This document shows, in pieces, positions 1-9,576 of a stretch of DNA of 64,000 nt (the first letter of the stretch is position 1; each line of letters begins with the position of its first letter). Made by a program: the position numbers and the translations under genes. The notes under the pieces are model-generated. The model ran no database searches. It worked only from the letters and a program-made list of their open reading frames with translations, and was not told the origin of the DNA. This stretch comes from Pseudoalteromonas nigrifaciens (GTDB taxonomy: Bacteria > Pseudomonadota > Gammaproteobacteria > Enterobacterales > Alteromonadaceae): assembly GCF_002221505.1 (NCBI RefSeq), contig NZ_CP011037.1, positions 186,001-250,000 of the forward strand, read 5' to 3'.

Positions 1-1479
1 ACAGGGTTTATCAACGTAGGTCGTGCCTTGCCAACTGAGCGTAACGCAGGTGAACGTTTAATTGACTGGCTGGAAGTATATGAAGAAATACCACAAGCAG
101 ATGTAGAGCAGCAAGCTTCGCGTTGTATGGATTGTGGCGTGCCGTTTTGTCAGTCGGCAAAATCAGAATTTGCACCGGCAGTAGCTGGGTGTCCGGTAAA
201 TAATGTAATACCGGAGTGGAATGACTTAATTTATCGCGGCCGCTGGCAAGATGCAGTAGAGCTATTGCATAAAACCAATAACTTTCCTGAGTTTACTGGG
301 CGTGTATGCCCAGCCCCTTGTGAGGGGGCATGTGTACTGGGTATTAACGCCGATCCGGTGGCTATTAAGTTACATGAAAAAGAAATTATTGATCATGCCT
401 TTAAGCAAGGTTGGGTGGTTGCTGAGCCACCTGCATCTCGCACTGGTAAAAATGTAGCCGTAATTGGTTCGGGCCCAGCGGGCCTTGCCGCTGCAGCACA
501 GTTAAATAAAGCTGGCCATATGGTTACTGTATATGAGCGCGCCGACCGCATTGGTGGCTTGCTAATGTATGGTATTCCAAACATGAAGCTACAAAAAGAA
601 TTAGTGCAACGTCGGGTTGATATTTTAGCCCAAGAAGGCATTGTTTTTGTTACTAATACTGAAGTAGGCAAAGACATTAGTGTGGCGCAGTTAGAAACTG
701 ACTTTGACTCAGTCGTGTTATGTATTGGTGCCACAGTACCGCGCGACTTACCCGTTGCAGGGCGCGAGCTTAACGGTGTGCATTTTGCGATGGACTTTTT
801 AACAGCCAATACCAAAAGCTTGCTCGATAGCGAACATCAAGACGGAGCGTTCATTAATGCGAAAGGCAAAAATGTAGTGGTTATAGGTGGCGGTGATACC
901 GGCACCGATTGTATTGGTACTGCGCTTCGCCATCAGTGTAAAAGTGCTATTCAGCTAGAAATTATGCCTCGTCCACCCGAGCAACGCGACGAGAGCAGCA
1001 ATCCTTGGCCACAATGGCCGAAACGTTTGTTGGTTGATTACGGCCAAAAAGAAGCTATTGCAGTACAAGGCCAAGATCCACGTCAATATTTAGTGATGAC
1101 TAAAAAAATTGAAAGTGACGGGCAAGGTAATGTTAAAGCTGTGCACACTGTAGATATTACTTGGCAACTTAACGATAAAGGGCAAATGGTGCCACAAGAA
1201 GTAGCGGGCAGTGAAAAGATAATTCCTGCCGATATAGTACTGATTGCTATGGGCTTTATGGGGCCAGAAGGTGGCCTTGTTGCACAATTTGGTTTAGAGC
1301 AAGATGCTCGCTCTAATATTGCAGCACAGTACGATAAGTTTGCTACAAGCAAGCCTGGCGTATTTGCCGCAGGCGATAGTCGTCGCGGACAAAGCTTAAT
1401 TGTGTGGGCAATAGATGAAGGTCGACGCTGCGCGCGTGAGGTTGACAGCTATTTAATGGGTAAAAGCTATTTGCCTTAA
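1..1479 (+). CDS. gltD: Glutamate synthase small subunit GltD (5' end outside window)
   Basis: Small subunit of NADPH-glutamate synthase: it passes electrons from NADPH via FAD and iron-sulfur clusters to GltB, which makes glutamate from glutamine and 2-oxoglutarate. The reading frame is open from base 1, where the codons give the conserved T-G-F-I-N-V-G-R-A start region, so the true start codon lies a few codons before the window; the TTG at 28 is an internal Leu. Visible are the N-terminal cysteine groups (CMDCGVPFC and [12 protein letters not shown]), the FAD site GSGPAGLAA near nt 466 and the NADPH site GGGDTGTD near nt 889. gltB is expected immediately upstream. A hairpin with T-tract follows the stop. 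Confidence 0.95.
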   Translation, partial: TGFINVGRALPTERNAGERLIDWLEVYEEIPQADVEQQASRCMDCGVPFCQSAKSEFAPAVAGCPVNNVIPEWNDLIYRGRWQDAVELLHKTNNFPEFTGRVCPAPCEGACVLGINADPVAIKLHEKEIIDHAFKQGWVVAEPPASRTGKNVAVIGSGPAGLAAAAQLNKAGHMVTVYERADRIGGLLMYGIPNMKLQKELVQRRVDILAQEGIVFVTNTEVGKDISVAQLETDFDSVVLCIGATVPRDLPVAGRELNGVHFAMDFLTANTKSLLDSEHQDGAFINAKGKNVVVIGGGDTGTDCIGTALRHQCKSAIQLEIMPRPPEQRDESSNPWPQWPKRLLVDYGQKEAIAVQGQDPRQYLVMTKKIESDGQGNVKAVHTVDITWQLNDKGQMVPQEVAGSEKIIPADIVLIAMGFMGPEGGLVAQFGLEQDARSNIAAQYDKFATSKPGVFAAGDSRRGQSLIVWAIDEGRRCAREVDSYLMGKSYLP

Positions 1480-1536
1480 AGCGATTACAAGTCTGTAAAC
1501 TTTAACTGCTTTAAAAGTTAAAACCATCTATTATAG

Positions 1537-1578
1537 CAAGCCCTACCGCATTAATTATGCAAGGTGGGGCTTGTTTTT
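1537..1578 (+). terminator. Rho-independent terminator after gltD
   Basis: An 11-bp stem (caagccctacc pairing with ggtggggcttg, one G-U pair) is extended inside the loop by gcat/atgc and is followed by five T. It separates gltD from ilvD. Confidence 0.8.
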
Positions 1579-1626
1579 ATAATTTGTTCTATTAATAAAC
1601 CTTGTAAAAAGTAGGTAAGGTAAGAA

Positions 1627-3306
1627 ATGACTTCTGAAAAACCACGTAAATATTCACAAAAAATTGTAGATGGTAGCGCTCAGGCTCCTAGTCGTTCTAT
1701 GTTACGAGCGGTAGGTTTTAATGATGACGATTTTAAAAAGTCTCAAGTTGGTATTGCCTCTACATGGTCTATGGTAACGCCGTGCAATATGCACATTAAT
1801 ACACTTGCCGAAGAAGTGGGTAAAGGCGTAGATAGCGCCGGTGCGAAAAGCGTTATATATAATACCATTACCGTATCCGATGGTATTTCTATGGGCACCG
1901 AAGGGATGAAATATTCTTTAGTATCACGCGAAGTAATTTGCGACTCAATAGAAGCGGTATCGGCGGGTATGGGCCACGACGGTATTATTGCTATTGGCGG
2001 TTGTGATAAAAATATGCCGGGTTGTTTAATGGGTTTAGCACGTTTAAACCGCCCCTCTATATTTGTGTACGGCGGTACAATTTTACCCGGTGAAAATCAT
2101 ACCGATATAGTCTCGGTATTTGAAGCGGTGGGCAGCTACGCGGCAGGCGATATTCCAATTACGCAATTAGAACATATTGAAAAAACAGCCATACCAGGGG
2201 CCGGTTCGTGTGGTGGTATGTACACGGCAAATACGTTAGCCTCAGCAATTGAAGCTTTAGGCATGAGTATGCCAAATAGTTCTGCGCAAAATGCTATTTC
2301 ACAAAACAAAAAACAAGACTGTATTGATGCGGGTAAAGCGATTGTTTATTTGCTAGAGCATGACATTAAACCTTCCGATATTATGACCAAAAAAGCGTTT
2401 GAAAATGCAATTACGCTGATCATTACCTTAGGCGGCTCAACCAATGCGGTGCTGCATTTAATTGCTATGGCTGATGCGGTAGGCGTTGAAGTAACATTGG
2501 ATGACTTTGTGCGTATTGGCGATAAAACACCAGTAATTGCCGACTTGCGCCCAAGCGGTCAATATTTAATGTCGGAGTTGATTGAAATTGGTGGCATTCA
2601 GCCACTGATGAAGCGTTTATTAGATGCCGGTATGCTGCACGGTGACTGTATGACAGTGACAGGCAAAACCATGGCCGAAAATTTAGCCGATGTAGCAGAT
2701 TACCCAGCAGGGCAAAATATTATTTTACCTTTTGATCAGCCAATTAAAAAAGACAGTCATTTAGTTATATTAGCTGGCAACTTAGCGCCAGAAGGAGCAG
2801 TGTCAAAAATTACGGGTAAAGAGGGTTTACGCTTTACCGGCAACGCAAAAGTATATGACTCAGAAGAGCAAGGCTTTGCCGCTATTATAGATGGGCAAGT
2901 AGTAGCCGGAGACGTTGTAGTAATTCGCTATGAAGGTCCTAAAGGTGGCCCAGGTATGCGTGAAATGCTAAGCCCCACTTCAGCTATTATGGGTAAAGGT
3001 TTAGGTAACGATGTGGCGCTTATTACCGATGGTCGTTTTTCAGGTGGTAGTAGGGGTTTTGTTGTAGGGCACGTTACACCAGAAGCTTACGAAGGCGGCG
3101 CCATTGCACTAGTAGAAAATGGTGACAGCATTACCATTGACGCGCAAAGCCGTGAAATGACTCTTAATATTACTGATGAAGAAATGGCCAGTAGGAAACA
3201 ACGTTGGCAACAACCTGCGCCAAAATACACCCGCGGATTACTAGCAAAATATGCCAGAACAGTAAGCTCAGCTTCTACCGGAGCCGTGACCGATAAGCCA
3301 AGTTAA
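1627..3306 (+). CDS. ilvD: Dihydroxy-acid dehydratase
   Basis: Dehydrates 2,3-dihydroxy-isovalerate and 2,3-dihydroxy-3-methylvalerate in valine, isoleucine and leucine synthesis (cytoplasm). The 559-residue protein carries the family motif CDKNMPG (C126, with K128 as the usual Mg-binding carbamylated lysine), C53 and C195 as the other likely cluster ligands, and SDGISMG near residue 84. At 559 residues it matches the shorter [2Fe-2S]-type enzymes of cyanobacteria, mycobacteria and plants rather than the roughly 616-residue [4Fe-4S] enzyme of E. coli; this is inference from length and motifs. ATG is preceded by a purine-rich AGGTAAGGTAAG. No other ilv gene is adjacent, so it may be a second, stand-alone copy. 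Confidence 0.95.
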   Translation: MTSEKPRKYSQKIVDGSAQAPSRSMLRAVGFNDDDFKKSQVGIASTWSMVTPCNMHINTLAEEVGKGVDSAGAKSVIYNTITVSDGISMGTEGMKYSLVSREVICDSIEAVSAGMGHDGIIAIGGCDKNMPGCLMGLARLNRPSIFVYGGTILPGENHTDIVSVFEAVGSYAAGDIPITQLEHIEKTAIPGAGSCGGMYTANTLASAIEALGMSMPNSSAQNAISQNKKQDCIDAGKAIVYLLEHDIKPSDIMTKKAFENAITLIITLGGSTNAVLHLIAMADAVGVEVTLDDFVRIGDKTPVIADLRPSGQYLMSELIEIGGIQPLMKRLLDAGMLHGDCMTVTGKTMAENLADVADYPAGQNIILPFDQPIKKDSHLVILAGNLAPEGAVSKITGKEGLRFTGNAKVYDSEEQGFAAIIDGQVVAGDVVVIRYEGPKGGPGMREMLSPTSAIMGKGLGNDVALITDGRFSGGSRGFVVGHVTPEAYEGGAIALVENGDSITIDAQSREMTLNITDEEMASRKQRWQQPAPKYTRGLLAKYARTVSSASTGAVTDKPS

Positions 3307-3313
3307 GGCACAA

Positions 3314-3337
3314 TTAATCGCTAAAATTAGCGATTAA
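3314..3337 (+). terminator. Hairpin after ilvD, possible terminator
   Basis: A perfect 11-bp inverted repeat with a 2-nt loop (ttaatcgctaa / ttagcgattaa) begins 8 nt after the ilvD stop. The T-tract is poor (aaattcccc), so termination is only probable. Confidence 0.45.
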
Positions 3338-3387
3338 ATTCCCCTAAATAGAGCGAGTTTTAATCCGCAAAGATCAACACGCCCTAG

Positions 3388-3429
3388 ATAACCTTGTTAC
3401 TTTATTTGTAATTTAAGTAACAAGGTTAT
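3388..3429. repeat. 15-bp perfect inverted repeat upstream of the unknown 648-aa gene
   Basis: Arms ataaccttgttactt and aagtaacaaggttat flank a 12-nt loop. There is no T-tract, so it may be a leader hairpin or an operator about 70 nt before the start at 3497 rather than a terminator. Confidence 0.5.
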
Positions 3430-3496
3430 AAATCGCTCAAGTTTTTAGTTGGCCGACCGATATATACTTAATAGCAGTTTGCGATTAAGGATGATC

Positions 3497-5443
3497 ATGA
3501 TTAACAATGGGTTAAATAACCACTCTAGTTTAGCGACAAAGCAAGTACTGCCAGTTGATAATGCAAACCATACCCTTAGCAGCAAACTGCAACATAGCCC
3601 ACTCGAAATAGCGCCAAAATTAATACCAGAGTTAGCAACAGAGCTATCACCCAAAATAACGTCCGATTTTCTCAGTCAGTTTAGCGACGAAAAAGTTGCC
3701 CAATTACTGCAACAACAACTTTCGGTGCTGATCACTCCTGCAAAAAAAGCAAATATATCGAGCTACCACTACAGCGCTGAAGAGTTAGCTATACGCACTG
3801 TAATAACGAGTCAGCAAGAAGGGCTACTTAAAAATGAACATAGCGATAAGCTCATACAACGCTTAAATAAATCGGTAACAGATATTCAGGGTGCTTACGC
3901 CAACACCAGTGATATTTTATTTAATCTGGGGCAATTAGGGCATCAACAAACATCATTTTTAGCCTCTAGTCAGCAGCGTGTTGAGCGTGCGCTTAACCCT
4001 TATATGGAGAGTATTAATCGTAGCAAGCATGAGGATGACGATAACTACCGCTTTCAATTATCAGTAAAAACCAAAGAAGGCGATACCATTAATATCACCT
4101 TTAACTCATCGCAAGGTTATGATGAAAGTGCCGGTAAAACGGCCGATAATTTTAGCCTTAGCTATGAAGTAGAAGGGGATTTGTCAGAGGCTGAGCATCA
4201 GGCGCTAACTGAAGTACTTGCAGGTGTAGGTGAAATGGCTGATGAGTTTTTTAAAGTCAGTCAATATGCTAACAGCCGTTATGTGCCGGTAAACCAAGGC
4301 GATATAAACTTAGACTTTTTAGCTGATTTTAATCATCAGCAGTTATCTGGTTTTAATGTGTCGTTTTCAACAACGCAAAATGATGTGCTTGATATAGGCG
4401 AAAACACGCTTGATTTAAGTTACTCAATTGATGAAGCATCGAATCAGCAAGCACTTGTGTTTAAATCAGAAAGTGGGCAAAACGAAATAGACTTTGCACT
4501 CGATATGTCGACCATTGGTGCTAAAGACACGCAGCAAGTGCAGCGGTATTTAGCGTCGCTCGATCAAAGCCTAGAAGATAGCCGAGTAAACAGCACCAAA
4601 GACGATAAAGAGTCGGCATTTGGGCGCAAAGGCGACGAGGCAATGCAGCAAGGTTTTGCATTGTTTAAAGGCGCTTTTACGAGTATGTCATCAGCGGCTG
4701 AGCGTTATAGCAATTTGGAGTCACTTGCAGATCAGCACTTTAATGACGGGCGCGCCATGGTTGCCGATTTGGTTGATAACATGATTACAAACGATGCCCG
4801 TTACCAAGGGCTTGGTAATAAGGCGCCAAATACATTAGGAGCGGGTATTTCTAAGCTCGCTGATTTTGATGCTACATTTTCTTATGCGCTTGATAACGGC
4901 GATTATCAGCCTAAAAGTACAATTGAGCTAAGCCAAGCGACTGAACAAGCCCAATTAGGGGATCTTAGCGGTGTAACGCAAAGTAAAAATGTAAGTAGCC
5001 ACTTTGATTATCAATACAGTCGCCCTGATTACTACAACAAAGAAGAGAGTTATAACGTAGGTACTGCGGTTAAAAATAAAGAACTTGTGGGGCTTGATCA
5101 GTCTCACGAGGTTGATGTTGATACAAAAATGTTTGAGTTTAATCCGCAAACCAATCAATACGAGCTGCAAATGGCGATGCAAGAACAAACCATTAGTAAA
5201 AGCAACATTCGCTTAATTGACGATATTTGGCTTGAAGAAAACGAAAACAGCTACAACATGAATAAAAAAGAGCGTGTTGAGAGTGACGAAAAGCAAGACG
5301 AGTTTAAAAAAACAAGCAGCCATTCTCATAATAAACTAGTTACCTTGATTTGTGATTTAGACAAGCTAGCTGAGAATAAAAACGTAAGGCGAGAATATTT
5401 AACTAACTTATCGCAAGTTAACTTTTTTATGGATAAAAAGTAA
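3497..5443 (+). CDS. Large unknown soluble protein
   Basis: I do not recognise a firmly assigned function. The start is set at ATG 3497 because AAGG lies 6 nt before it; an earlier TTG at 3449 has no such site. The 648-residue product has no signal peptide or membrane segment and is rich in Gln, Ser, Asn and Asp. Around residues 80-170 an alpha-helical stretch (Q-G-A-Y-A-N-T-S-D-I-L-x-x-L-G-x-L) recalls the DUF5610 pattern, but this is a weak inference. A middle region of alternating hydrophobic residues suggests beta structure, and the last 60 residues are charged. It stands alone between ilvD and a thioredoxin-like gene, with no neighbour to suggest a role. Confidence 0.75.
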   Translation: MINNGLNNHSSLATKQVLPVDNANHTLSSKLQHSPLEIAPKLIPELATELSPKITSDFLSQFSDEKVAQLLQQQLSVLITPAKKANISSYHYSAEELAIRTVITSQQEGLLKNEHSDKLIQRLNKSVTDIQGAYANTSDILFNLGQLGHQQTSFLASSQQRVERALNPYMESINRSKHEDDDNYRFQLSVKTKEGDTINITFNSSQGYDESAGKTADNFSLSYEVEGDLSEAEHQALTEVLAGVGEMADEFFKVSQYANSRYVPVNQGDINLDFLADFNHQQLSGFNVSFSTTQNDVLDIGENTLDLSYSIDEASNQQALVFKSESGQNEIDFALDMSTIGAKDTQQVQRYLASLDQSLEDSRVNSTKDDKESAFGRKGDEAMQQGFALFKGAFTSMSSAAERYSNLESLADQHFNDGRAMVADLVDNMITNDARYQGLGNKAPNTLGAGISKLADFDATFSYALDNGDYQPKSTIELSQATEQAQLGDLSGVTQSKNVSSHFDYQYSRPDYYNKEESYNVGTAVKNKELVGLDQSHEVDVDTKMFEFNPQTNQYELQMAMQEQTISKSNIRLIDDIWLEENENSYNMNKKERVESDEKQDEFKKTSSHSHNKLVTLICDLDKLAENKNVRREYLTNLSQVNFFMDKK

Positions 5444-5537
5444 CGGTTTTGAGTTGTTCACTCCACACTCAATATTGGGTATAGTCGTTAAATGCTTTAT
5501 TTAATACTTAATTAAATACCTACTTAAAGAGTACCTT

Positions 5538-5996
5538 ATGTTTAAACAATTAATTTTACTGTGCGCTTTAAGCATGCCGCTTATAATCTGCGCTGCTACG
5601 GCGCCATTTTCGGGCGAGATAAGTACGCAAGCACTGCTAAGCGACTACGACAAGTTTAACGAACACTACAAGGCGTTTACGCCAACGACGCAAGATATAG
5701 CGCTAATGCAAAAGCTAGAAGGCAAAGAGCTTATTGTATTATTTGGAACGTGGTGCCACGACAGTGAGCGCGAAGTGCCAAAGCTCATTAAGTTACTTGA
5801 TGCATCGAAAGTACAACTTGCAAGCATTGACTATGTGGCCGTAGGTTACAACAAGCAAGACGATGCAGGCATTGCACAGGCTCACGACTTACAATACACA
5901 CCTACGTTTATTGTTAAACAAAATGGCAAAGAGTTAATACGCGTAATTGAAAAACCAACGGGTACGTTAGCGCAAGATTTAACTCAGGGTTTGTAA
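5538..5996 (+). CDS. Exported thioredoxin-fold protein with a single active-site Cys
   Basis: A 152-residue protein with a Sec signal peptide (residues 1 to about 20, ending C-A-A-T-A), so it probably acts in the periplasm. The thioredoxin-like strand is followed by T-W-C-H-D-S at residues 71-76: the first Cys (C73) is present and the second is Ser, so it cannot form the usual CxxC disulfide and is more likely a one-Cys reductase, a chaperone-like variant or a peroxidase-like relative. A cis-Pro loop (Y-T-P-T-F-I-V) near residue 120 supports the fold. Transcribed alone. Confidence 0.8.
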   Translation: MFKQLILLCALSMPLIICAATAPFSGEISTQALLSDYDKFNEHYKAFTPTTQDIALMQKLEGKELIVLFGTWCHDSEREVPKLIKLLDASKVQLASIDYVAVGYNKQDDAGIAQAHDLQYTPTFIVKQNGKELIRVIEKPTGTLAQDLTQGL

Positions 5997-6170
5997 GTTC
6001 AGCTTGCTCGTATTTGGTTTACCGATTTAGCAAATAGGTTTATGAGGTAGCTGCTGGACTCATATAACTAGTCTCCTGGTATTTTAATGTGTGAAGTCGA
6101 GGTATGACCCATTTGGCTATCTTTGATTTTTGCATGATGGGCGCACTATAAATTGTTTCTTCTAGTATGA

Positions 6171-7310
6171 GTGGTAAAGGTGAACTTAAAACAAATCAAA
6201 CAGCTTAGAAAAACTCACTCTCTCGAGAAATTTGAGTTGGTTAACTGTGAACGAAATATTACGGGGCTCAATACCCATTACAGCGTCTCAGTTACGTTAG
6301 GTGATTCTGTAACAAATTTCAATATACTTGCGAGTGATACTGATACCGTTTTATATATTGAGCGGTGGGCTGATGAAGTTAGTTTTGTGCGAACAGAGCG
6401 ATCTGAAGAGATTTCCAAAAATGTTTTTCAGCCATTTACAAATGGCGAAACCCTATATGATGATACAGTGATTTGGAAGTACATGGATTTGAGCAAGTTT
6501 ATTTCTTTACTTTCAACTCAATCCCTTTGGTTTGCAAGATTAGATAAAAACTGGGAAATTGACCCGTTGGAGGGGAAAGTTCCAACTGCACATTGGGAAT
6601 CACTTGTAGAAAGAATTCTAAATACCAAATTTGCTCCTCAGTTTTTTGGTAACAGTAAAGTTCAGTTTGGCGGAATGCCAGAAGCAGGAATGGCGCAAGT
6701 TCCGCAATCCGAACAAAAATCGAGGGAGATCGATTTACAAAGAAATATGTATGAGGCTGCCATCTACAATTCTTATGTGACTTGCTGGAATATCAGCACT
6801 CATGAGTCTTATCATATGTGGAAGTTATACTGTAATCATCACAACGGAATTGCAATTAAGTCTACTATAGGTCGACTTAAATCATCATTAGGAAAAAACA
6901 AAAACTATACTGTACTAGGTGGACTTATTGAATACTTAGACTTTAAAAACCAAATGCCAGCTAGAGGCGACAACCTTTTAACACACATTTATTGCAAAAG
7001 CATGCCATATTCTTTCGAGAATGAATTTCGTTTATGTTTCAGAGACTTTGGTTTTGTAAATGATGTCATAGGGGGACACGCCCCGTATTCAGAAGATCCA
7101 GAAGAGATTAGATCTATCTTAGATTCCTACAGAGCAGGATATACTGTCAAGTTGGATTTAAATACTCTCATTGAATCAGTCGTAACATCTCCCCACTCTG
7201 ACCCTTGGTTTTTTGACTTAGTCACTTCAATCGTAGGAGATGGTCGAGAATTTTCGAATTCACTTAGTGGTTTAAATACGCTCAGTGTAACTTCCTCTAA
7301 CATGAATTAA
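6171..7310 (+). CDS. DUF2971 family protein
   Basis: A 379-residue cytoplasmic protein. Residues from about 100 on follow the DUF2971 pattern: W-K-Y-M-D-L-S-K-F near 102, L-W-F-A-R-L-D then D-P-L-E-G near 119-135, C-W-N-I-S-T-H-E-S-Y-H-M-W near 200 and G-I-A-I-K-S after it. The biochemical function of the family is unknown; members are often found in accessory and defence-rich DNA. The first 100 residues are extra. The start is uncertain: GTG 6171 is the longest, GTG 6180 is possible, and the ATG at 6167 is out of frame. Nearly isolated, with about 170 nt of featureless DNA before it, it looks like a single-gene acquisition. Confidence 0.7.
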   Translation: MVKVNLKQIKQLRKTHSLEKFELVNCERNITGLNTHYSVSVTLGDSVTNFNILASDTDTVLYIERWADEVSFVRTERSEEISKNVFQPFTNGETLYDDTVIWKYMDLSKFISLLSTQSLWFARLDKNWEIDPLEGKVPTAHWESLVERILNTKFAPQFFGNSKVQFGGMPEAGMAQVPQSEQKSREIDLQRNMYEAAIYNSYVTCWNISTHESYHMWKLYCNHHNGIAIKSTIGRLKSSLGKNKNYTVLGGLIEYLDFKNQMPARGDNLLTHIYCKSMPYSFENEFRLCFRDFGFVNDVIGGHAPYSEDPEEIRSILDSYRAGYTVKLDLNTLIESVVTSPHSDPWFFDLVTSIVGDGREFSNSLSGLNTLSVTSSNMN

Positions 7311-7456
7311 TACATTAGATAAATGGAGTAACAAGCGCATGTTTTCGAATTGGCTTTCCGGCGCGCTCTTAAACAACCACGATATGGGTATAACCAGTGT
7401 CTTCAAACCGCTCATTCGTTACTTACAGATCAGTTCTAGTTTAACTCACATAATCA

Positions 7457-8335
7457 CTATTCACTAAACAGGCTTTTTTCGAACGCTTGCGCAGCGTGTG
7501 AAGACGGTCTGTCTTTATAATGCAGTTGATAAAGTGGCCGAGAGAGTTGCTCGTTATTTTTTTGGCTCAGGCGCGTTAATTTACCTAACTGCACTAAATC
7601 CTCAGTAACTACGTTTGGCAATAAAGCGACCCCCATACCTTGAGCAACAGCCCTTGCTATTGCCTCGTTGCTGCCCAATTGCATACTGCGCTCTGCTATT
7701 ACGCCATGTTGGGCTAATAACTTAACCGACATTTCTAAAGTGCCCGAGCCCGGCTCGCGCAGTAGCCAAAACTGTTTGTTTAACCATGCATTTAAGTTTT
7801 TAGCGGGCTTAAAGTTACTGGGTATAACGATACTCATTAAATCGTTTTGCCAGTGCTTACTTATAATATGCGGCTCGATAGGTGTGCCTTCAACCAGTGC
7901 TAAATCGATAGTACATTCTAGTAGGGCAAGCTCAATTTGCGCGGTATTAGCCACTTGTACTTCTACTTTAATATGGGGGTACTGCGCGCAAAAATTAGCT
8001 AAATAGGGCGGTAGCCAATAGCTGGCAATGGTTGTACTAGTGCCTATAACGAGCGTGCCACGCTTAAGCCCTGTGCGCGATTTAATATCTTCAATGGCGG
8101 CTTTCTCAATGGCAAAAATACTACGAGCATGTTCAAAAAGTGCTTGTCCGCCTTCACTCAAGGTGAGTTTTTTACCCTTAGATGCGCGCTCAATAAGTTG
8201 TATATTTAGCTGATACTCAAGTTCTTTTAGCGCTTTAGATACCGCAGGCTGGCTTATAAAAAGCGCCTCAGCTGCGCCTGAAAAACTACCAAGCTTTGCT
8301 ACCGTATAAAACACCCGAAGTGCATGCAAGTTCAT
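7457..8335 (-). CDS. LysR-family transcriptional regulator
   Basis: A 292-residue LysR-type regulator with an N-terminal winged helix-turn-helix (residues 1-60, A-L-F-I-S-Q-P-A-V-S-K-A-L-K-E-L-E) and a C-terminal substrate-binding-like domain. The ATG at 8335 is preferred over 8347 because GAGAG lies just upstream and the family begins at M-N-L-H. It is divergent from the YeiH-type transporter gene, as yeiE is next to yeiH in enterobacteria, so it probably controls that gene. A 15-bp palindrome lies between them. The effector is unknown; the CysB/CbbR-like look hints at a sulfur compound, as inference. Confidence 0.9.
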   Translation of the reverse strand: MNLHALRVFYTVAKLGSFSGAAEALFISQPAVSKALKELEYQLNIQLIERASKGKKLTLSEGGQALFEHARSIFAIEKAAIEDIKSRTGLKRGTLVIGTSTTIASYWLPPYLANFCAQYPHIKVEVQVANTAQIELALLECTIDLALVEGTPIEPHIISKHWQNDLMSIVIPSNFKPAKNLNAWLNKQFWLLREPGSGTLEMSVKLLAQHGVIAERSMQLGSNEAIARAVAQGMGVALLPNVVTEDLVQLGKLTRLSQKNNEQLSRPLYQLHYKDRPSSHAAQAFEKSLFSE

Positions 8336-8352
8336 TGTGTCTCTCAAATCAC

Positions 8353-8367
8353 ATAACTTTAAGTTAT
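8353..8367. promoter_or_regulatory. Probable LysR operator (palindrome)
   Basis: ATAACTTTAAGTTAT is a perfect 15-bp palindrome with the T-N11-A form typical of LysR-type sites. It sits in the 121-nt gap between the divergent LysR and YeiH-type genes, where it could serve both promoters. Confidence 0.55.
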
Positions 8368-8456
8368 CGAATCATGATTTTAATGTATTGGAGTTATATT
8401 TTGCGCTTTCTTAAAATGAAGTCAACAGTTTAACGTTGTTCAATTGAGAGAATATT

Positions 8457-9527
8457 ATGCTTAGCGCTATTAAAAATTTGGGTATTAATACTATGCAATA
8501 CGGCGATGCGCGCTGGTGGTTAGGTATGCTGCTGGTGGTTGTTTTGGCGGGGGCATCTGTTGCATTAAGTAAGTTACCTATAATGCAAAGTGCGCAATTT
8601 AGCTCTTTAACTATTGGTATAGTGCTTGGCATTATTGTGGGTAACAGTGTGTTTTCGCGTATTGCTACGCAAACCGATATAGGTGTTGATTACGCTAAAA
8701 GTATATTACTCAAAGCGGGCGTTATTTTATTTGGGTTTAGAATTACTTTTGCGCAAGTAGCGGGTGTAGGCTGGCATGGCCTATTAACCGATATAGTAAT
8801 GCTGTTAGGCACATTTATTTTGGCAGTGCAGCTAGGTAAGCGCGTATTTAAGCTTGATGAGCAAACAGTAATATTAATTGGCGCAGGTAGCTCTATTTGT
8901 GGCGCAGCAGCTGTAATGGCAACCGAGCCAGTTATAAAAGCGCAGGCACATAAAGTATCGGTAGCGGTGGCAACGGTGGTGGTGTTTGGCACGTTAAGCA
9001 TGTTTGCCTACCCAATCATGTTTGAGTTTATGGGACTGAGTGAACACGCTTACGGTATTTTTGTAGGCTCAACTATTCATGAAGTAGCGCAAGTGGTTGC
9101 AGCGGGCACTGCTGTAAGCGCCAATGCTGCAGATACCGCCGTTATAGAAAAAATGCTACGCGTAATGATGCTTGCGCCATTTTTAGTGGGTTTATCGTTT
9201 TGGCAAAGTAAAAAGCATGCAAAAACAAACAATAACGTGCATGGCGGCGAGCAAAAAACGGGTATTACCATCCCTTGGTTTGCAGTGTTATTTATTGTGG
9301 CAAGTGGTGTGCATTCACTCTCTATTATTCCTCAAGTGGTTACAAGCGCTATTGTATGGTTTGATAATATATTACTCACTATTGCTATGGTGGCTTTGGG
9401 TTTACGCACACATGTTGGGGCAATTCGCCAAGCGGGTATTAAACCGCTGTTACTGGCGCTGTGTTTATTTTTGTTTTTAACGTTAGGCGGCTTTGCCATT
9501 AATATAGGCATTGCTGAGCTGTTTTAA
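8457..9527 (+). CDS. YeiH-type (UPF0324) membrane transporter
   Basis: A 356-residue inner-membrane protein with about ten hydrophobic segments and the UPF0324 signature G-A-G-S-S-I-C-G-A-A-A-V near residue 142 and S-T-I-H-E-V-A-Q-V near residue 206. Family members are annotated as putative sulfate or other anion exporters; the substrate is not proven. The start has GAGAG about 9 nt upstream. It pairs with the divergent LysR gene. A hairpin shared with the convergent photolyase gene lies at its end. Confidence 0.85.
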   Translation: MLSAIKNLGINTMQYGDARWWLGMLLVVVLAGASVALSKLPIMQSAQFSSLTIGIVLGIIVGNSVFSRIATQTDIGVDYAKSILLKAGVILFGFRITFAQVAGVGWHGLLTDIVMLLGTFILAVQLGKRVFKLDEQTVILIGAGSSICGAAAVMATEPVIKAQAHKVSVAVATVVVFGTLSMFAYPIMFEFMGLSEHAYGIFVGSTIHEVAQVVAAGTAVSANAADTAVIEKMLRVMMLAPFLVGLSFWQSKKHAKTNNNVHGGEQKTGITIPWFAVLFIVASGVHSLSIIPQVVTSAIVWFDNILLTIAMVALGLRTHVGAIRQAGIKPLLLALCLFLFLTLGGFAINIGIAELF

Positions 9528-9541
9528 ACGTTATTTGGTAA

Positions 9542-9576
9542 AAGTTGATTGGCGGCTTAAATTGGCCAATCAACTT
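9542..9576. terminator. Bidirectional hairpin between convergent genes
   Basis: A 12-bp perfect inverted repeat (aagttgattggc / gccaatcaactt). The right arm lies inside the end of the photolyase coding sequence. A-rich sequence on one side and T-rich on the other suits termination in both directions. Confidence 0.6.

Noticed and set aside
393..815. 140-codon minus-strand ORF inside gltD
   Set aside because: Antisense to a strongly conserved enzyme; no ribosome-binding site and low-complexity translation.
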